DNA of 64,000 nucleotides from Plantago ovata. Taxonomy: Eukaryota; Streptophyta; Magnoliopsida; Lamiales; Plantaginaceae. The notes beneath the pieces are model-generated. The model had not been told where the DNA came from, did not search any database, and was given only the letters and a program-made list of their open reading frames with translations. The DNA lies in contig CM051458.1 in NCBI GenBank assembly GCA_028274465.1, positions 52,441,253-52,505,252 on the forward strand. Direction: 5' to 3'. Shown one piece after another: positions 34,401 to 44,244 of the stretch (position 1 is the first letter of the stretch; each line of letters begins with the position of its first letter). Made by a program: the position numbers and the translations under genes.

Positions 34401-36521
34401 CTATCTGTTCTTTTTGCGGGTACTAGGCTTCCCCTTCATTGATCTCCTCTCCATGCCACGAACCTGTGAATAAGAAAGAATATAGGCTGCAAGACCACAG
34501 TAGTGAGTAGTGAAAGAAATATCAGGCGGATCAGGTGGATCAGATATGGCTTTCAACACGTGTTGCTTGCCATCCACTTCAATAGTGCAAGTTCTTTGGT
34601 AGATGTCCATCACGGAGCGTAGCTTAGTCAAGAACGTTCGCCCTAAGAGTATGACATCCCCCGTTCCAGGTGCAGATGGTGGCATAACTACAAAATTGGT
34701 GTATACAGAAGCTTCACCAATCTTGACCAACACATTTTTCACAACGCCTTCGGGTCTCATAAAGGATCCATCCGCCAGTTTCACAATAGCCCTATGCTCA
34801 GATAGTTTTCCAAGGCTACTCTTTTCGAACACATTCAAAGGATCCATCCGCCAGTTGCACAATAGCCCTAGTGTGGCACGGACATCTTCAAGCTCACCAA
34901 TTCCCACCTTAACGTCGAAACTTTTAGGGAGTGGCTCGGGATCCTCTAGCTCTTCCTCACTCTCGTCAGTACTAAGGTCCTTCTCTTCTTCCTTAGTCTG
35001 TAGAAGTTCCTCCTTCTTGAAACACTCGCACTTAGCAACCTTTTTTATAGTGATTTCGTCAGGTAGATCACCAGCCAATGTAATTGCATTCGACTTCTCA
35101 GTGTTGTTAGACAGCTTGCCTTGCTCCCTACTGTCTCCTCGGTCGATCAACTCTTGCATCTTTTGATGGGCTAGCCTAGTGCTTTCTTCCAACCTATCGA
35201 GCCTTGCCCTAGTCTTCTCAGAATCTTCTTTATAACGTTTGAGAAAACTTTGGGTGTGATCAACCATCTTTTGCAAGTTCTCCATCAGTTGAGCCGACTT
35301 CGACTTCGGTGGCTCTTTCGGAGCGGGGTTTTCGCAGTGATCATTACCATAGTTTAGCCTACTACGGTCTTGGTTAGGGCCATAAATTTGGTTAGCCGGT
35401 GCATATCCTTGATTGTTTCGGAATCCCCTTCTCCAAAATCCACCTCGAGGATTCCTACCGTCTTGTCCGTAGCTAACTTCTTGAGTCCCAAACTCTGTAG
35501 CAAAGGCTTCCTCTTCGCCTCCTCGAGCCCAGTTGCCATTATCGTACGCCAGCTCCGATCTACACATATGAGCCCCATGCCCATAGTTCTTGCATATTCG
35601 GTATACTTCGTTCGAAACAGTTGTTCCGGTGGCGCTCTTGAGGACTTGCTTCAATTCGTTGGTAAAGCACTCGAATTGATCCCCATTCCCCCTATACATT
35701 GGGGCTTCTTGAGTCGGTGGAGCTTCAGGTCCACGTCTCCTAACCATTGCTCTTGGGTCCTTGAACTGCGAACCCTTAGCAAGCCTTTCGAAAACTGCCT
35801 AGACGGCTTCTGCGGTTTCCTCCCAAATATTGCCTCGGCATTGGAAATCCACCACTTGTTGGTTTTCGAAGGTTAGTCCATTGTAGAAGTGTTGGACTAG
35901 GTCAGAAAGTTCAAAACCATGGTGAGGGCACTTGTTCGTGAGATCTTGGAACCTCTCAAACGCGGTGTAGATGATTTCATCATAGTCCTGATTGAATCCA
36001 GTGATTTGCGCCTTTAGCGCGGTAGTCAAGGTGTGAGGGAAGTATTTTTCGATGAAAGCTGAAAAAACCTTCTCCCAAGTGTCCAGCGAGCCTGCTGGTA
36101 GAGAACTCAACCATGACTTGGCTCTGTCGCCAAGTCCCATAGCAAAAACCTTCATCCTCAACTCATCCGTTGTTATTTCGGCTCCGGGTCATGGGAGTTG
36201 GTTGACGATATCATCGATATCATGCAAGTACCCCATCACATCTTCCCTTGATAAGCCATAGAACCTCGGAAGTTGTTGGAATGCGTGGTTCTTGATCTCC
36301 AGATCTCGGGTTGCAGACGAAAGAACAATCGCCGGTCCCCTCATACGATCCTTGGTGGGTTGAACCCATGCCTTCAGTGGTCTAGCTTCTGCCATTCCGT
36401 CGATTTCCTCTATTTCCTCTAGTGCGCGCCTTTCAAGTAGTCGCCTTCTTTGGTGGTAGACTCTGTCGATCTTAGCAATTGAATCAGCAAGCGGTGTTCC
36501 TGCAGATCGTGTATGCGGCAT
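34401..36521 (-). pseudogene. gag-pro: gypsy gag-protease polyprotein (E), broken
   Basis: ATG at 36521 (MPHTRSAGTPLADSIAK). About 13 residues are missing in frame near LEEIEE. There is a TGA at 36189-36191 (Arg codon in other copies) and a TAG at 35799-35801 (Trp codon in others). The zinc knuckle is kept with a minor change (YRICKNYGHGAHMC, first Cys replaced by Tyr). In the protease the nine residues that include the active-site DTGS are replaced, without changing length, by GLLCNWRMD: bases about 34842-34868 are a copy of 34766-34791. The protease is therefore inactive. Confidence 0.88.
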
Positions 36522-36644
36522 ACACTATCTGTAACAGACTAGGAAAGCAGTATCAGAGAGAGATTAAAAAGGAAAACTAAAACTAATAGGATTAAGAATT
36601 GAATGCTGAAAATATAAACAAATTAAACAAAAAAAATGAGTATA

Positions 36645-36666
36645 GTCCCCGGCAACGGCGCCAATT
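36645..36666 (-). other. primer-binding site of E
   Basis: On the minus strand ATTGGCGCCGTTGCCGGGG directly after the 5' LTR; the unmutated Athila-type site. Confidence 0.87.
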
Positions 36667-37929
36667 TGATGAACGCGGGTTTGTCGGGTCCCGGTTCAGT
36701 CAAATAGATTTGTTATTTAGCCAAAGGCAATCCACAACTACAACGAAAACCGTAGTGTAGCAGTAGAATGACTCGAGTGTCGTTCTCTCAGGACTATAAC
36801 TAGCTTTATCTATTTAACAAGAGAATATAAAACAACAGACGTAAAAGCAAAGGGGTTTCTAGCAGATAATGGAGATTGGTGATAGTATGATCCTTCAAAG
36901 CATAACGGGTCAATAATCATGCGTAAATTCCTCGGTCTTGCATGGAGATCTTTGATCAATCTAATGTCATGTTGCAATTATTAAGCACTACGAAGATAAC
37001 GATTCTGACAAGTCAAACACTATTGTCCAATTGTGTTCCGTAATTATTCAACACTACGAAGATAAACTCGCGAATAGGTCGACGAGGGTCCAATTGTGCA
37101 TAATAATTAATACAACATACGAGAATTTAGGCTGTGCCTGATCAACGAAATAAAGCAATAACACGGAGTATAATGCGCGATATAGCCATTAGCATGATTA
37201 TCTTCCCTTCGCTAAGAATTCACACACTACCACCAACGATAAGTTTAGCTACTCATAATAGGCATGCAATCAACAGAAATCATAGAAGAAAACATGTTGA
37301 AAGATATAATAAAATAAGTAGAATAAACTGTAAGATACAAAGTTACCGAAGGTTATCAATCTCCGGAGAATCGCGATCCTACAAGCTCCAATCTGCTACG
37401 AAATAGTGTCCCCTAAGATACGAACCCCCATAACAGGCTCTGGGAAGTCCCTACCTAAAACTACAGAGAAAGGTGAGAAAGTAGGTCTGGAAAAGTATTA
37501 ATTTCGGAGAAAATATGAGCAACTATATATAGGCCTCGAAATACTGTGGGGCAGTTCGCCCTACACACCGGGCGGTTCGCCCCGGAGAAAATCTCGCGGA
37601 ATTCCGTGTTTTTGGATTTCTTCCCCTTTTCGGACTCGGTTTCTGTCTTCTAGTGGACTTCTAACCTCCAGATTCGACCCCTAGACTCCAAATCCTACCC
37701 GCAAACCTTCAGATACTCCAAATAGGCTTCTGGAACACCAATTCCTTGTCAACTTCAATTATAATTGCCCGGAAATCCTCGATTTTCAACCAAAACCTGT
37801 AAAATAAAATCTAAAGGGAAACGTGACACTATTCTACTAAAATGCTCTAAAATATAGCTAAATTAACATAGAGGATAGCTAAAATAGGTGAAAAAGACTC
37901 GAATGAAAGTGTAAAATACACATTCATCA
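36667..37929 (-). repeat. 5' LTR of E
   Basis: Left end TGATGAACGCGG, right end ACATTCATCA at 37929. Palindromes at about 37546-37582 and a TATA-like CTATATATAG (minus strand) near 37520. Confidence 0.9.
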
Positions 37930-38174
37930 GCGACTCGCCCCACAGATTCTGCAGAGTCAAAATCGCAGAAAACCCCCATTCTCCTCATTTCTTCATCTCT
38001 TCACCCTTCTTACTCCCCAAAAATCCAAAAAACGAGAAAATATCTCAATCCTTCATAAAACCTTCATTACTCCACCAAATTTAGTGTTCTATAGCTTCAA
38101 TCGAAGCCCATTACGTGCTCTTTCTTTTCATCCGAACAACTTTCACTCTAGTGCATTCGTTTTCCAGATCTGAG
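37930..38174 (+). promoter_or_regulatory. ORF3 leader exon (D)
   Basis: C/T-rich sequence (CCCCATTCTCCTCATTTC) typical of a plant 5' UTR, ending CTGAG before the GT donor at 38175. Confidence 0.5.
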
Positions 38175-38715
38175 GTATCTTCTTATGAACCCTAATTTTT
38201 CAAATTTGGGGGTTTTCTGATTTGAGCTTCAAATAGGCTTATATGATGTATGGGTAGGTTGTTTGTGTAATTAGAAGCGTTATTTACTATCAATTGCATG
38301 CTCAATTATGCTTGAATTGTTGATTTGGGAATTTTGCTACTAGATGTTTTTATCTTGTTATGCAATGTATCTTTTTCTTCGATTCCATACATATGATTGT
38401 GTTTACTGATGTGATAATGATGGATGTGATGGTAGAATGCATAATTGTTGAGTATGAGGATTTATGATGCTAGAATTTTTCGCTACTATAGTATGAATTG
38501 AGCCTTATTATTTAGGTTATTTGTTGTCTAGCACGAGCGTAATGCGATATGTACATGTCAAAATTATTTTGGTGTGTTGCATATTAGTAGCTTGATTAGA
38601 CATAAAGGATTTGCGGAGTTCGATTGTTGATTTTATCACTCATGTGTCTCGCTGTTACATTAGCATATGCATGAGTCAGTTTTGTGTCATACAAGGTACT
38701 AACTGCTGTTTGTAG
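38175..38715 (+). other. predicted leader intron of ORF3 (D)
   Basis: GTATCTTCTT...TTTGTAG, 541 bp, AT-rich; same boundaries in E and H, and the same acceptor in J. Confidence 0.65.
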
Positions 38716-38720
38716 GAACC

Positions 38721-39516
38721 ATGTCACAAAGGGAGAGGAGCACTCCCGTTTGGCTACTATGAAGTATTGGAGGGGGATCGATTACAACCATGTCAAGGAG
38801 AGTGATCTCGTTAGAGGTGCGTTCGAGCCACGGGCTCTTGCAACAACGTCGCGGTTTATACAAAATGAGGAGCGAGAATCCATCTGGAGTAAGGACTCCT
38901 ATGCCTATTCATGCACCACCGAAGCGACAAAAACAATTATTACGTCAGCAATCTATCACAAGGACTGCAAAGTTCGAGTGAATAGGAAGGCACCGGGGCG
39001 ACCTCACCACAACGGATTCAGTCTTGAGTCGACAGTGGTGAGAAAGTTCCGAATTGCTAGCTTGGTTCCAAAACATAATGACATGGACACCCAGCCCCTC
39101 TTAGGGGTGCCCCTTGACTGCATCTAAAGGGAATCATCATATAGACATCGGGAGCATCAACCGTAGAGAATGTGGTCGACATTGGAAAAAATGGAAGACA
39201 ACCTCTGAGTATCCGAGCAGCTTGCTGTAACCTCCTCGGGGTGTAAAACGTTTGAGAGGGAAGCTCTGATACCAATGCTCTTTCCCCTTCAACAGTTCAC
39301 AACCTATTGGAGGGATACAGGATGGACGATTCCATAACTGCGGCGGCTAATCTTGAGGATTCTCTTCGACAATGCAACTCTACTAGTGACGATGGTGATG
39401 ACAGTAGTAACAATGAAGGCCATAGGAACAATAAGGATGCCATGAGTACTAATGGAGGAATCGGACCTATCCATGGAACTACAACCACCGCCACGAGCTC
39501 CGATGATCACCTATAA
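38721..39516 (+). pseudogene. gypsy ORF3 (D)
   Basis: ATG at 38721 follows the acceptor and gives MSQRERSTPVWLL before a stop. Another frame, 38684-39127, is open for 147 codons (MKYWRGIDYNHVKESDL, SKDSYAYSCTTEATK). The last block, 39307-39516, keeps DSITAAANLEDSLRQCNST and ends TSSDDHL. The agreement of frames with E suggests these were coding, but no single intact ORF remains. Function not recognised. Confidence 0.55.
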
Positions 39517-39597
39517 GGCCCCTCGAGCAGTCCCAATAACTTACAAGCAGCATACTCAGCCGACCGAGGCCAAACCATGCGGTAACATCTAGTATCA

Positions 39598-41195
39598 TGT
39601 TAGGAAACTTGTAATTTTGATGAGCAATTAACTATGCTAAATTAAGGAAAGTCCAGTAACTAGAACTCTTAAGGTCCATAGGAATTTAGAATTTTAAGGA
39701 CATTGTAAAAGAGGAACGTTTGCTGATGACTTAGTTAGGTGCTAGATAAGTTATTTCTGAAGCTTATGATGTATCTTATTTTCTGAAAAGAAAATAACCT
39801 ATTGAAGCATTTGCTGAAGATATACTTTGTTTATTACAAACAAATTATTGAAGCAAATAGAAACCGCTCAGAATCTTGAAGACTTTTGAAGATCTGAAGA
39901 CTTGAAGAAATTGAAGATCTGAAGACTAGAAGATTGCTGAAGACTGGTATCTACAAAGGCACGTGTTGCTCAGAAAGTGGAAAATTCAGCAACAGCATTG
40001 CATAAGTGAAAATCTGAAAGACAGAGTAGGTTGTGCTTGCTGAAACTGAGACTAACCACTTGCTGATGGAACATATGTGATCTCTTGCTGAATGTACGTG
40101 AATTTGCGCTCCAATGTTACTGTTTGAATTCTATTCAAATGTGCATTTAATGCAAAGCTTACACACGAAGGACATGAAGACTAGAAGACAAACAAAGACG
40201 CTGCTGAAAGTACAAAAGCAAGATAGTGACATGTTAAGGAACAAAAGCCTTAGGATTTGAAATTCAAACGGCTCCTTACTTACACTATAAATAGAGGTCA
40301 TCCGACAAAGAGTTGAAGTGTGTCAACAACGTGATCAAACTCTCACTTGTGCTTAAAACTCACAAACCTTCAAACACTCTTACTGCCATTGATCCGTTCC
40401 AAGACTTAAAGCTTGAAAAAGCTACTTGTGAAGAAGTAGAACAAACTCGGCTAAGAAATTAGTTAAGTGTTCTTTCTTTCAACCAAGAACAAGTCTTGAC
40501 ACCAGAAACAATCAAACTTGTTTACTGCAAAGTATTCCAAGTTATGTTTCTTAGATTACTTGTTGTAACTGAATAAGTTATAATTAAGTTATCTCACCCC
40601 AAAACTCTCTAACTGAAAATACACCCTTTCAGGCGTGATATTCAGGGGGAACTTAATCGAGCATAGTTTTGCTGATTAAAAGTACCAAGTTTGGTGGAGA
40701 ACAAGGTTGAGTTCTCTAGTTTAGGTTGGAGACAAAGCAAGTGTGCTTTGGTTTCTGTTGAATCGCTTTAGATAGGAGATTGTAAGGAACCTCAATCGTA
40801 TCTTAGTGGATTCAGTCCTAGAAAGGACGAAGTGGATTAGTTGAGAGATTACGCCACTCTCAGATACCACTATAAAAGTGTTTGAGTGATTTACTTACTG
40901 TATTTAGCTTTCAGCAAATCATATCTGTCTTTACACGTCACTCACTTCACTTGCTGAAACCTTTTTTTACTGAAAGAGCACTTATTGTATCAAAGACTTC
41001 CGCTCTCTGATTTTAAGTATCAGCAAACCAAGCTACTGTAAAGTAACTTACGATTGCTGAGAAAGTTAAGTATCAGCAAACTCATTACTGAAATGTAATA
41101 AGTACTTGCTGAGAAAGTTTTAAACGACGAAAGTTTGAAAAGACTATTCACCCCCCCCCCCTCTAGTCTTTTCTTGTTGTTTAAAGGGACCAACA
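39598..41195 (+). repeat. 5' LTR of F, 1.6 kb
   Basis: Starts TGTTAGGAAAC, ends GGGACCAACA before the primer site. TATA box TATAAATA at 40286-40293. A run of C lies near 41150-41160. The heptamer TTGCTGA (or its complement) occurs about ten times, for example near 40045, 40064, 40086, 40953 and 41104. Confidence 0.9.
40286..40293 (+). promoter_or_regulatory. TATA box of the F LTR
   Basis: CACTATAAATAGAGG, a good plant TATA context in the middle of the LTR. The inverted G LTR has CTATTTATAGTG near 43200-43211. Confidence 0.65.
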
Positions 41196-41197
41196 AG

Positions 41198-41212
41198 TGG
41201 TATCAGAGCAGG
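41198..41212 (+). other. primer-binding site of F
   Basis: TGGTATCAGAGCAGG two bases after the LTR, complementary to the 3' end of initiator methionine tRNA, as in most plant copia elements. Confidence 0.88.
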
Positions 41213-41307
41213 AGGTTCTTTAACCTTCTGCACTGAACCTAGATCCCCTTAGGTGCTTTCCGTAAATCACTCTTACTTGATCAGTTTGGTAGTGCTTTGT
41301 TGACAGG

Positions 41308-42295
41308 ATGTCTTTAGGAGATGCTCCCTTGCTGAAGCTGGAAAATTACGAGAAATGGCGAAACAACATGATGCTACATCTTGAGGCCATTAGTGATGAG
41401 ATGGTCACCGTCATTAATGATGGACCTATCAAGATCACCAAGGTTGAAAGGAGTTTCCCTCACAAGACCACTGAAGCTGGAAAGGAAACCATCCTAGGCG
41501 CACCATCAGATACGGTTGTGCCAAAACCAAGAGAGGAATGGACTTCTGACGAAGCTAAGAGATTCCGTCTTGATGGCCAAGCTAGAAATATCATCATTCG
41601 ATCAACTCCGGATACCATACAGTGCAAACTGTTGGGTGCTAAGACTGCAAAGGAGGCTTGAAAAATGCTTCAAGATCTTTGTGCTGGATCTGACAAGACC
41701 AAGGAAAACAAACTTGAAGTACTTAAATTAAAGTTTCAAAACTTTAAGCAAGGTACAAACGAGTCACTGGAAGACTTGGATTTCAGATTCACAACTCTTG
41801 TTAGTGAAATGGCAGCATTGGGTGTTGGAAACCTCTACTCAGATCCGGAGAAAGTGAAAACTATGATCAGAAGTCTGAATCAAGAATGGATCCACACTCA
41901 GAATTTCTATTATAATCAAGGAATGCCAGACATTACACCAACTGAGTTGTTCTCTCATCTTGCTACTGTCAATTATGAGACAAAGCAAAGAGAAAATGTG
42001 TTTGCTGAAAAATCGCAAAACATTGCTCTTGCTGCAAAGCCGTCATCTTCTGAAAAGAAGAATGATAAAGAGCCTGCTGATGAAAATGCTTTAGTTGTTA
42101 AAAACATGAAGAAATTCATCAGTAAGGAACTTGAGAGGCGAAAAGCAAAAGAGAAGCTGAAAAAGCATCTTGGTAACAACTACCATAAGTACAAGAATGA
42201 TACTAGCTCGCTGAACAAGCAAGCTCAGCAAGCTACTTCATCAGAAGAACCGACAGTTGGAAATGATCTATGTTTTATTGCAAAAAGCCTGGACA
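41308..42295 (+). pseudogene. gag: Sirevirus-like gag (F)
   Basis: ATG at 41308 after GACAGG. It matches the copia-type gag (UBN2-like) family: LLKLENYEKWRNNMMLHLEA, DEAKRFRLDGQARN, MLQDLCAGSDKTKENKLEVL and NESLEDLDFRFTTLVSEM. A TGA at 41659-41661 replaces a Trp codon. The C-terminus is Lys/Glu-rich. A zinc knuckle starts near 42269 (first Cys, then CKKPGHV after a one-base frameshift) and is cut off by the LTR of G before its last Cys. Not functional. Confidence 0.85.
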
Positions 42296-43981
42296 TGTTG
42301 GTCCCTTTAAACAACAAGAAAGACTAGAGGGGGGGGGGGGTGAATAGTCTTTTCAAACTTTTGTCGTTTAAAACTTTCTCAGCAAGTACTTATTACTTTT
42401 CAGTAATGAGGTTGCTGATACTTAACTTTCTCAGCAAGCGTAAGTTACTTTACAGTAGCTTGGTTTGCTGATACTTAAAATCAGAGAGCGGAAGTCTTTG
42501 AAACAATAAGTGCTTTTTCAGCAAGTAAAGTGTTTCAGCAAGTGATGTGAGTGACTGTGTACAAACAGATATAATTTGCTGAAAGCTTAATGCAGTAAGT
42601 AAATCACACAAACGCTTTTAGAGTGGTATCTGAGAGTGGCGTAATCTCCCAAGCTAATCCACTTTGTCCTTTCTAGGACTGAATCCACTAAGATATGATT
42701 GAGGTTCCTTACAATCTCCTATCTAAAGCGATTCAACAGAAACCAAAGCACACTTGCTTTGTCTCCAACCTAAACTAGAGAACTCAACCTTGTTCTCCAC
42801 CAAACTTGGTACTTTTAATCAGCAAAACTATGCTTGATTAAGTTCCCCCTGAATATCACGCCTGAAAGGGTGTATTTTCAGTTAGAGAGTTTTGGGGTGA
42901 GATAACTTAATTATAACTTATTCAGTTACAACAAGTAATCTAAGAAACACAACTTGGAATACTTTGCAGTAAACAAGTTTGATTGTTTCTGGTGTCAAGA
43001 CTTGTTTTTGTTCGAAAGAAAGAACACTTAACTAATTCCTTAGTCGAGTTTGTTCTACTTCTTCACAAGTAGCTTTTTCAAGCTTTAAGTCTTGGAACGG
43101 ATCAATGGCAGTGAGAGTGTTTGAAGGTTTGTGAATTTTAAGCACAAGTGAGAGTTTGATCACGTTGTTAACACACTTCAACTCTTTGCCGGATGACCTC
43201 TATTTATAGTGCAAGTAAGGAGCCGTTTGAATTTCAAATCCTAAGGCTTTTGTTCCTTAACATGTCACTATCTTGCTTTTGTACTTTCAGCAGCATCCTT
43301 TGTTTGTCTTCTAGTCTTCATGTCCTTCGCGTGTAAGCTTTGCATTAAATGCACTTTTGAATAGAATTCAAACAGTAACAATGGAGCGCAAAATCAAGTA
43401 CATTCAGCAAGAGGTCACATATGTTTATCAGCAAGTGTTTATTCTCAGTTTCAGCAAGCACAACCTACTCTGTCTTTCAGATTTTCACTTATGCAATGCT
43501 GTTGCTGAAAATTTCACTTTCTGAGCAACACGTGCCTTACCAGTCTTCAGCAATCTTCAAGTCTTCAAGTCTTCAAGTCTTCAGATCTTCAAAAGTCTTC
43601 AAGATTCTGACCGGTTTCTTATTTGCTTCAATAATTTGTTTGTAATAAACAAAATACATCTTCAGCAAATTGCTTCAATAGGTCATTTTCATTTCAGAAA
43701 ATAAGATTCACTAAAGCTAAGCATCAATAAGATATTTTCTTTTCAGAAAATAAAATACATCATGCGCTAAAGTGTCAATAAATTAATTTCTTCACAGAAA
43801 TTAAAGTACGTCATCCACCAAGATATGACTTACCTAACACCTATCTAAGTCATCAGCAAACGTTCCTCTTTTACAATGTCCTTTAAAATTCTAAATCCTA
43901 TGGACCTTAAGAGTACTAGTTACTGGACTGTTCTTAATTTAGCATGGTTAATTGCTCATCAAAATTACAAGTTTCCTAACA
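42296..43981 (-). repeat. 3' LTR of G
   Basis: Minus-strand start TGTTAGGAAACTTG at 43981, end GGGACCAACA at 42296. About 1.69 kb and inverted relative to the F LTR only 1.1 kb away. A run of 11-12 G lies near 42330-42340. Confidence 0.9.
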
Positions 43982-43997
43982 AATTTCCCCCTTTTTG
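43982..43997 (-). other. polypurine tract of G
   Basis: On the minus strand AAAAAGGGGGAAATT directly before the LTR start. Confidence 0.82.
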
Positions 43998-44244
43998 ATG
44001 TTAGCAATCCATGGCTAAATTAATTGTTACCCTTTTAGAGGTTTCTGATGTTGAATAAATCAGATGATTAATGCAAGCATACTTGAATTAATAAACATTA
44101 AGCATAAGTAAGTTGCATAATCAAAAACCAATAAGAGTCAAAAAGAATTCATTGCTGAAAGTTATCATTCATAAGTTTACAAGAAAGCATAGATAACAGA
44201 GAATCAGCAAACAAAAACTTTTAACAAGAAACTATTGCAGGGAC

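Larger units (their letters stand above)
29822..37929 (-). mobile_element. gypsy element E with gag-pro and ORF3 module
   Basis: About 8.1 kb on the minus strand: 5' LTR 36667-37929, primer site, gag-pro, palindromic leader, intron, ORF3, 3' region, polypurine tract and 3' LTR (cut by the gap). It shows the full order of the longer subfamily. No RT or integrase lies between gag-pro and ORF3: those parts are separated by only about 260 bp of non-coding sequence before the palindromic leader. Inserted in the + strand copy D. Confidence 0.9.
37930..39597 (+). mobile_element. gypsy element D, ORF3 module fragment (perhaps the 3' part of B)
   Basis: It starts inside the palindromic leader (GCGACTCGCCCCACAG), runs through the leader exon, intron, ORF3 and the first bases of the 3' region, and ends at AGTATCA where Sirevirus F begins. 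B's gag lies on the same strand on the other side of E, so D may be B's downstream part with E inserted between; this is inference. Confidence 0.7.
39598..42295 (+). mobile_element. Sirevirus-like copia element F, 5' part (LTR, gag)
   Basis: 5' LTR, initiator-Met-tRNA-type primer site and gag, inserted in gypsy D after TATCA. It is interrupted at the gag zinc knuckle by minus-strand element G. The + strand pol end and post-pol ORF at 57601-64000 are probably the same element, although most of pol is missing between them (possibly in the gap at 47139 or deleted). Confidence 0.82.

Noticed and set aside
34603..35166. 187-codon + strand frame opposite gag-pro, with similar frames at 18368-18874 and 35370-35876
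   Set aside because: These are antisense shadows of the gag-pro coding sequence; the sense strand has the zinc knuckle and protease motifs.
37930..39597. An independent host gene with a leader intron
   Set aside because: Both flanks and homologous copies J and E show that it is an internal fragment of a gypsy element.
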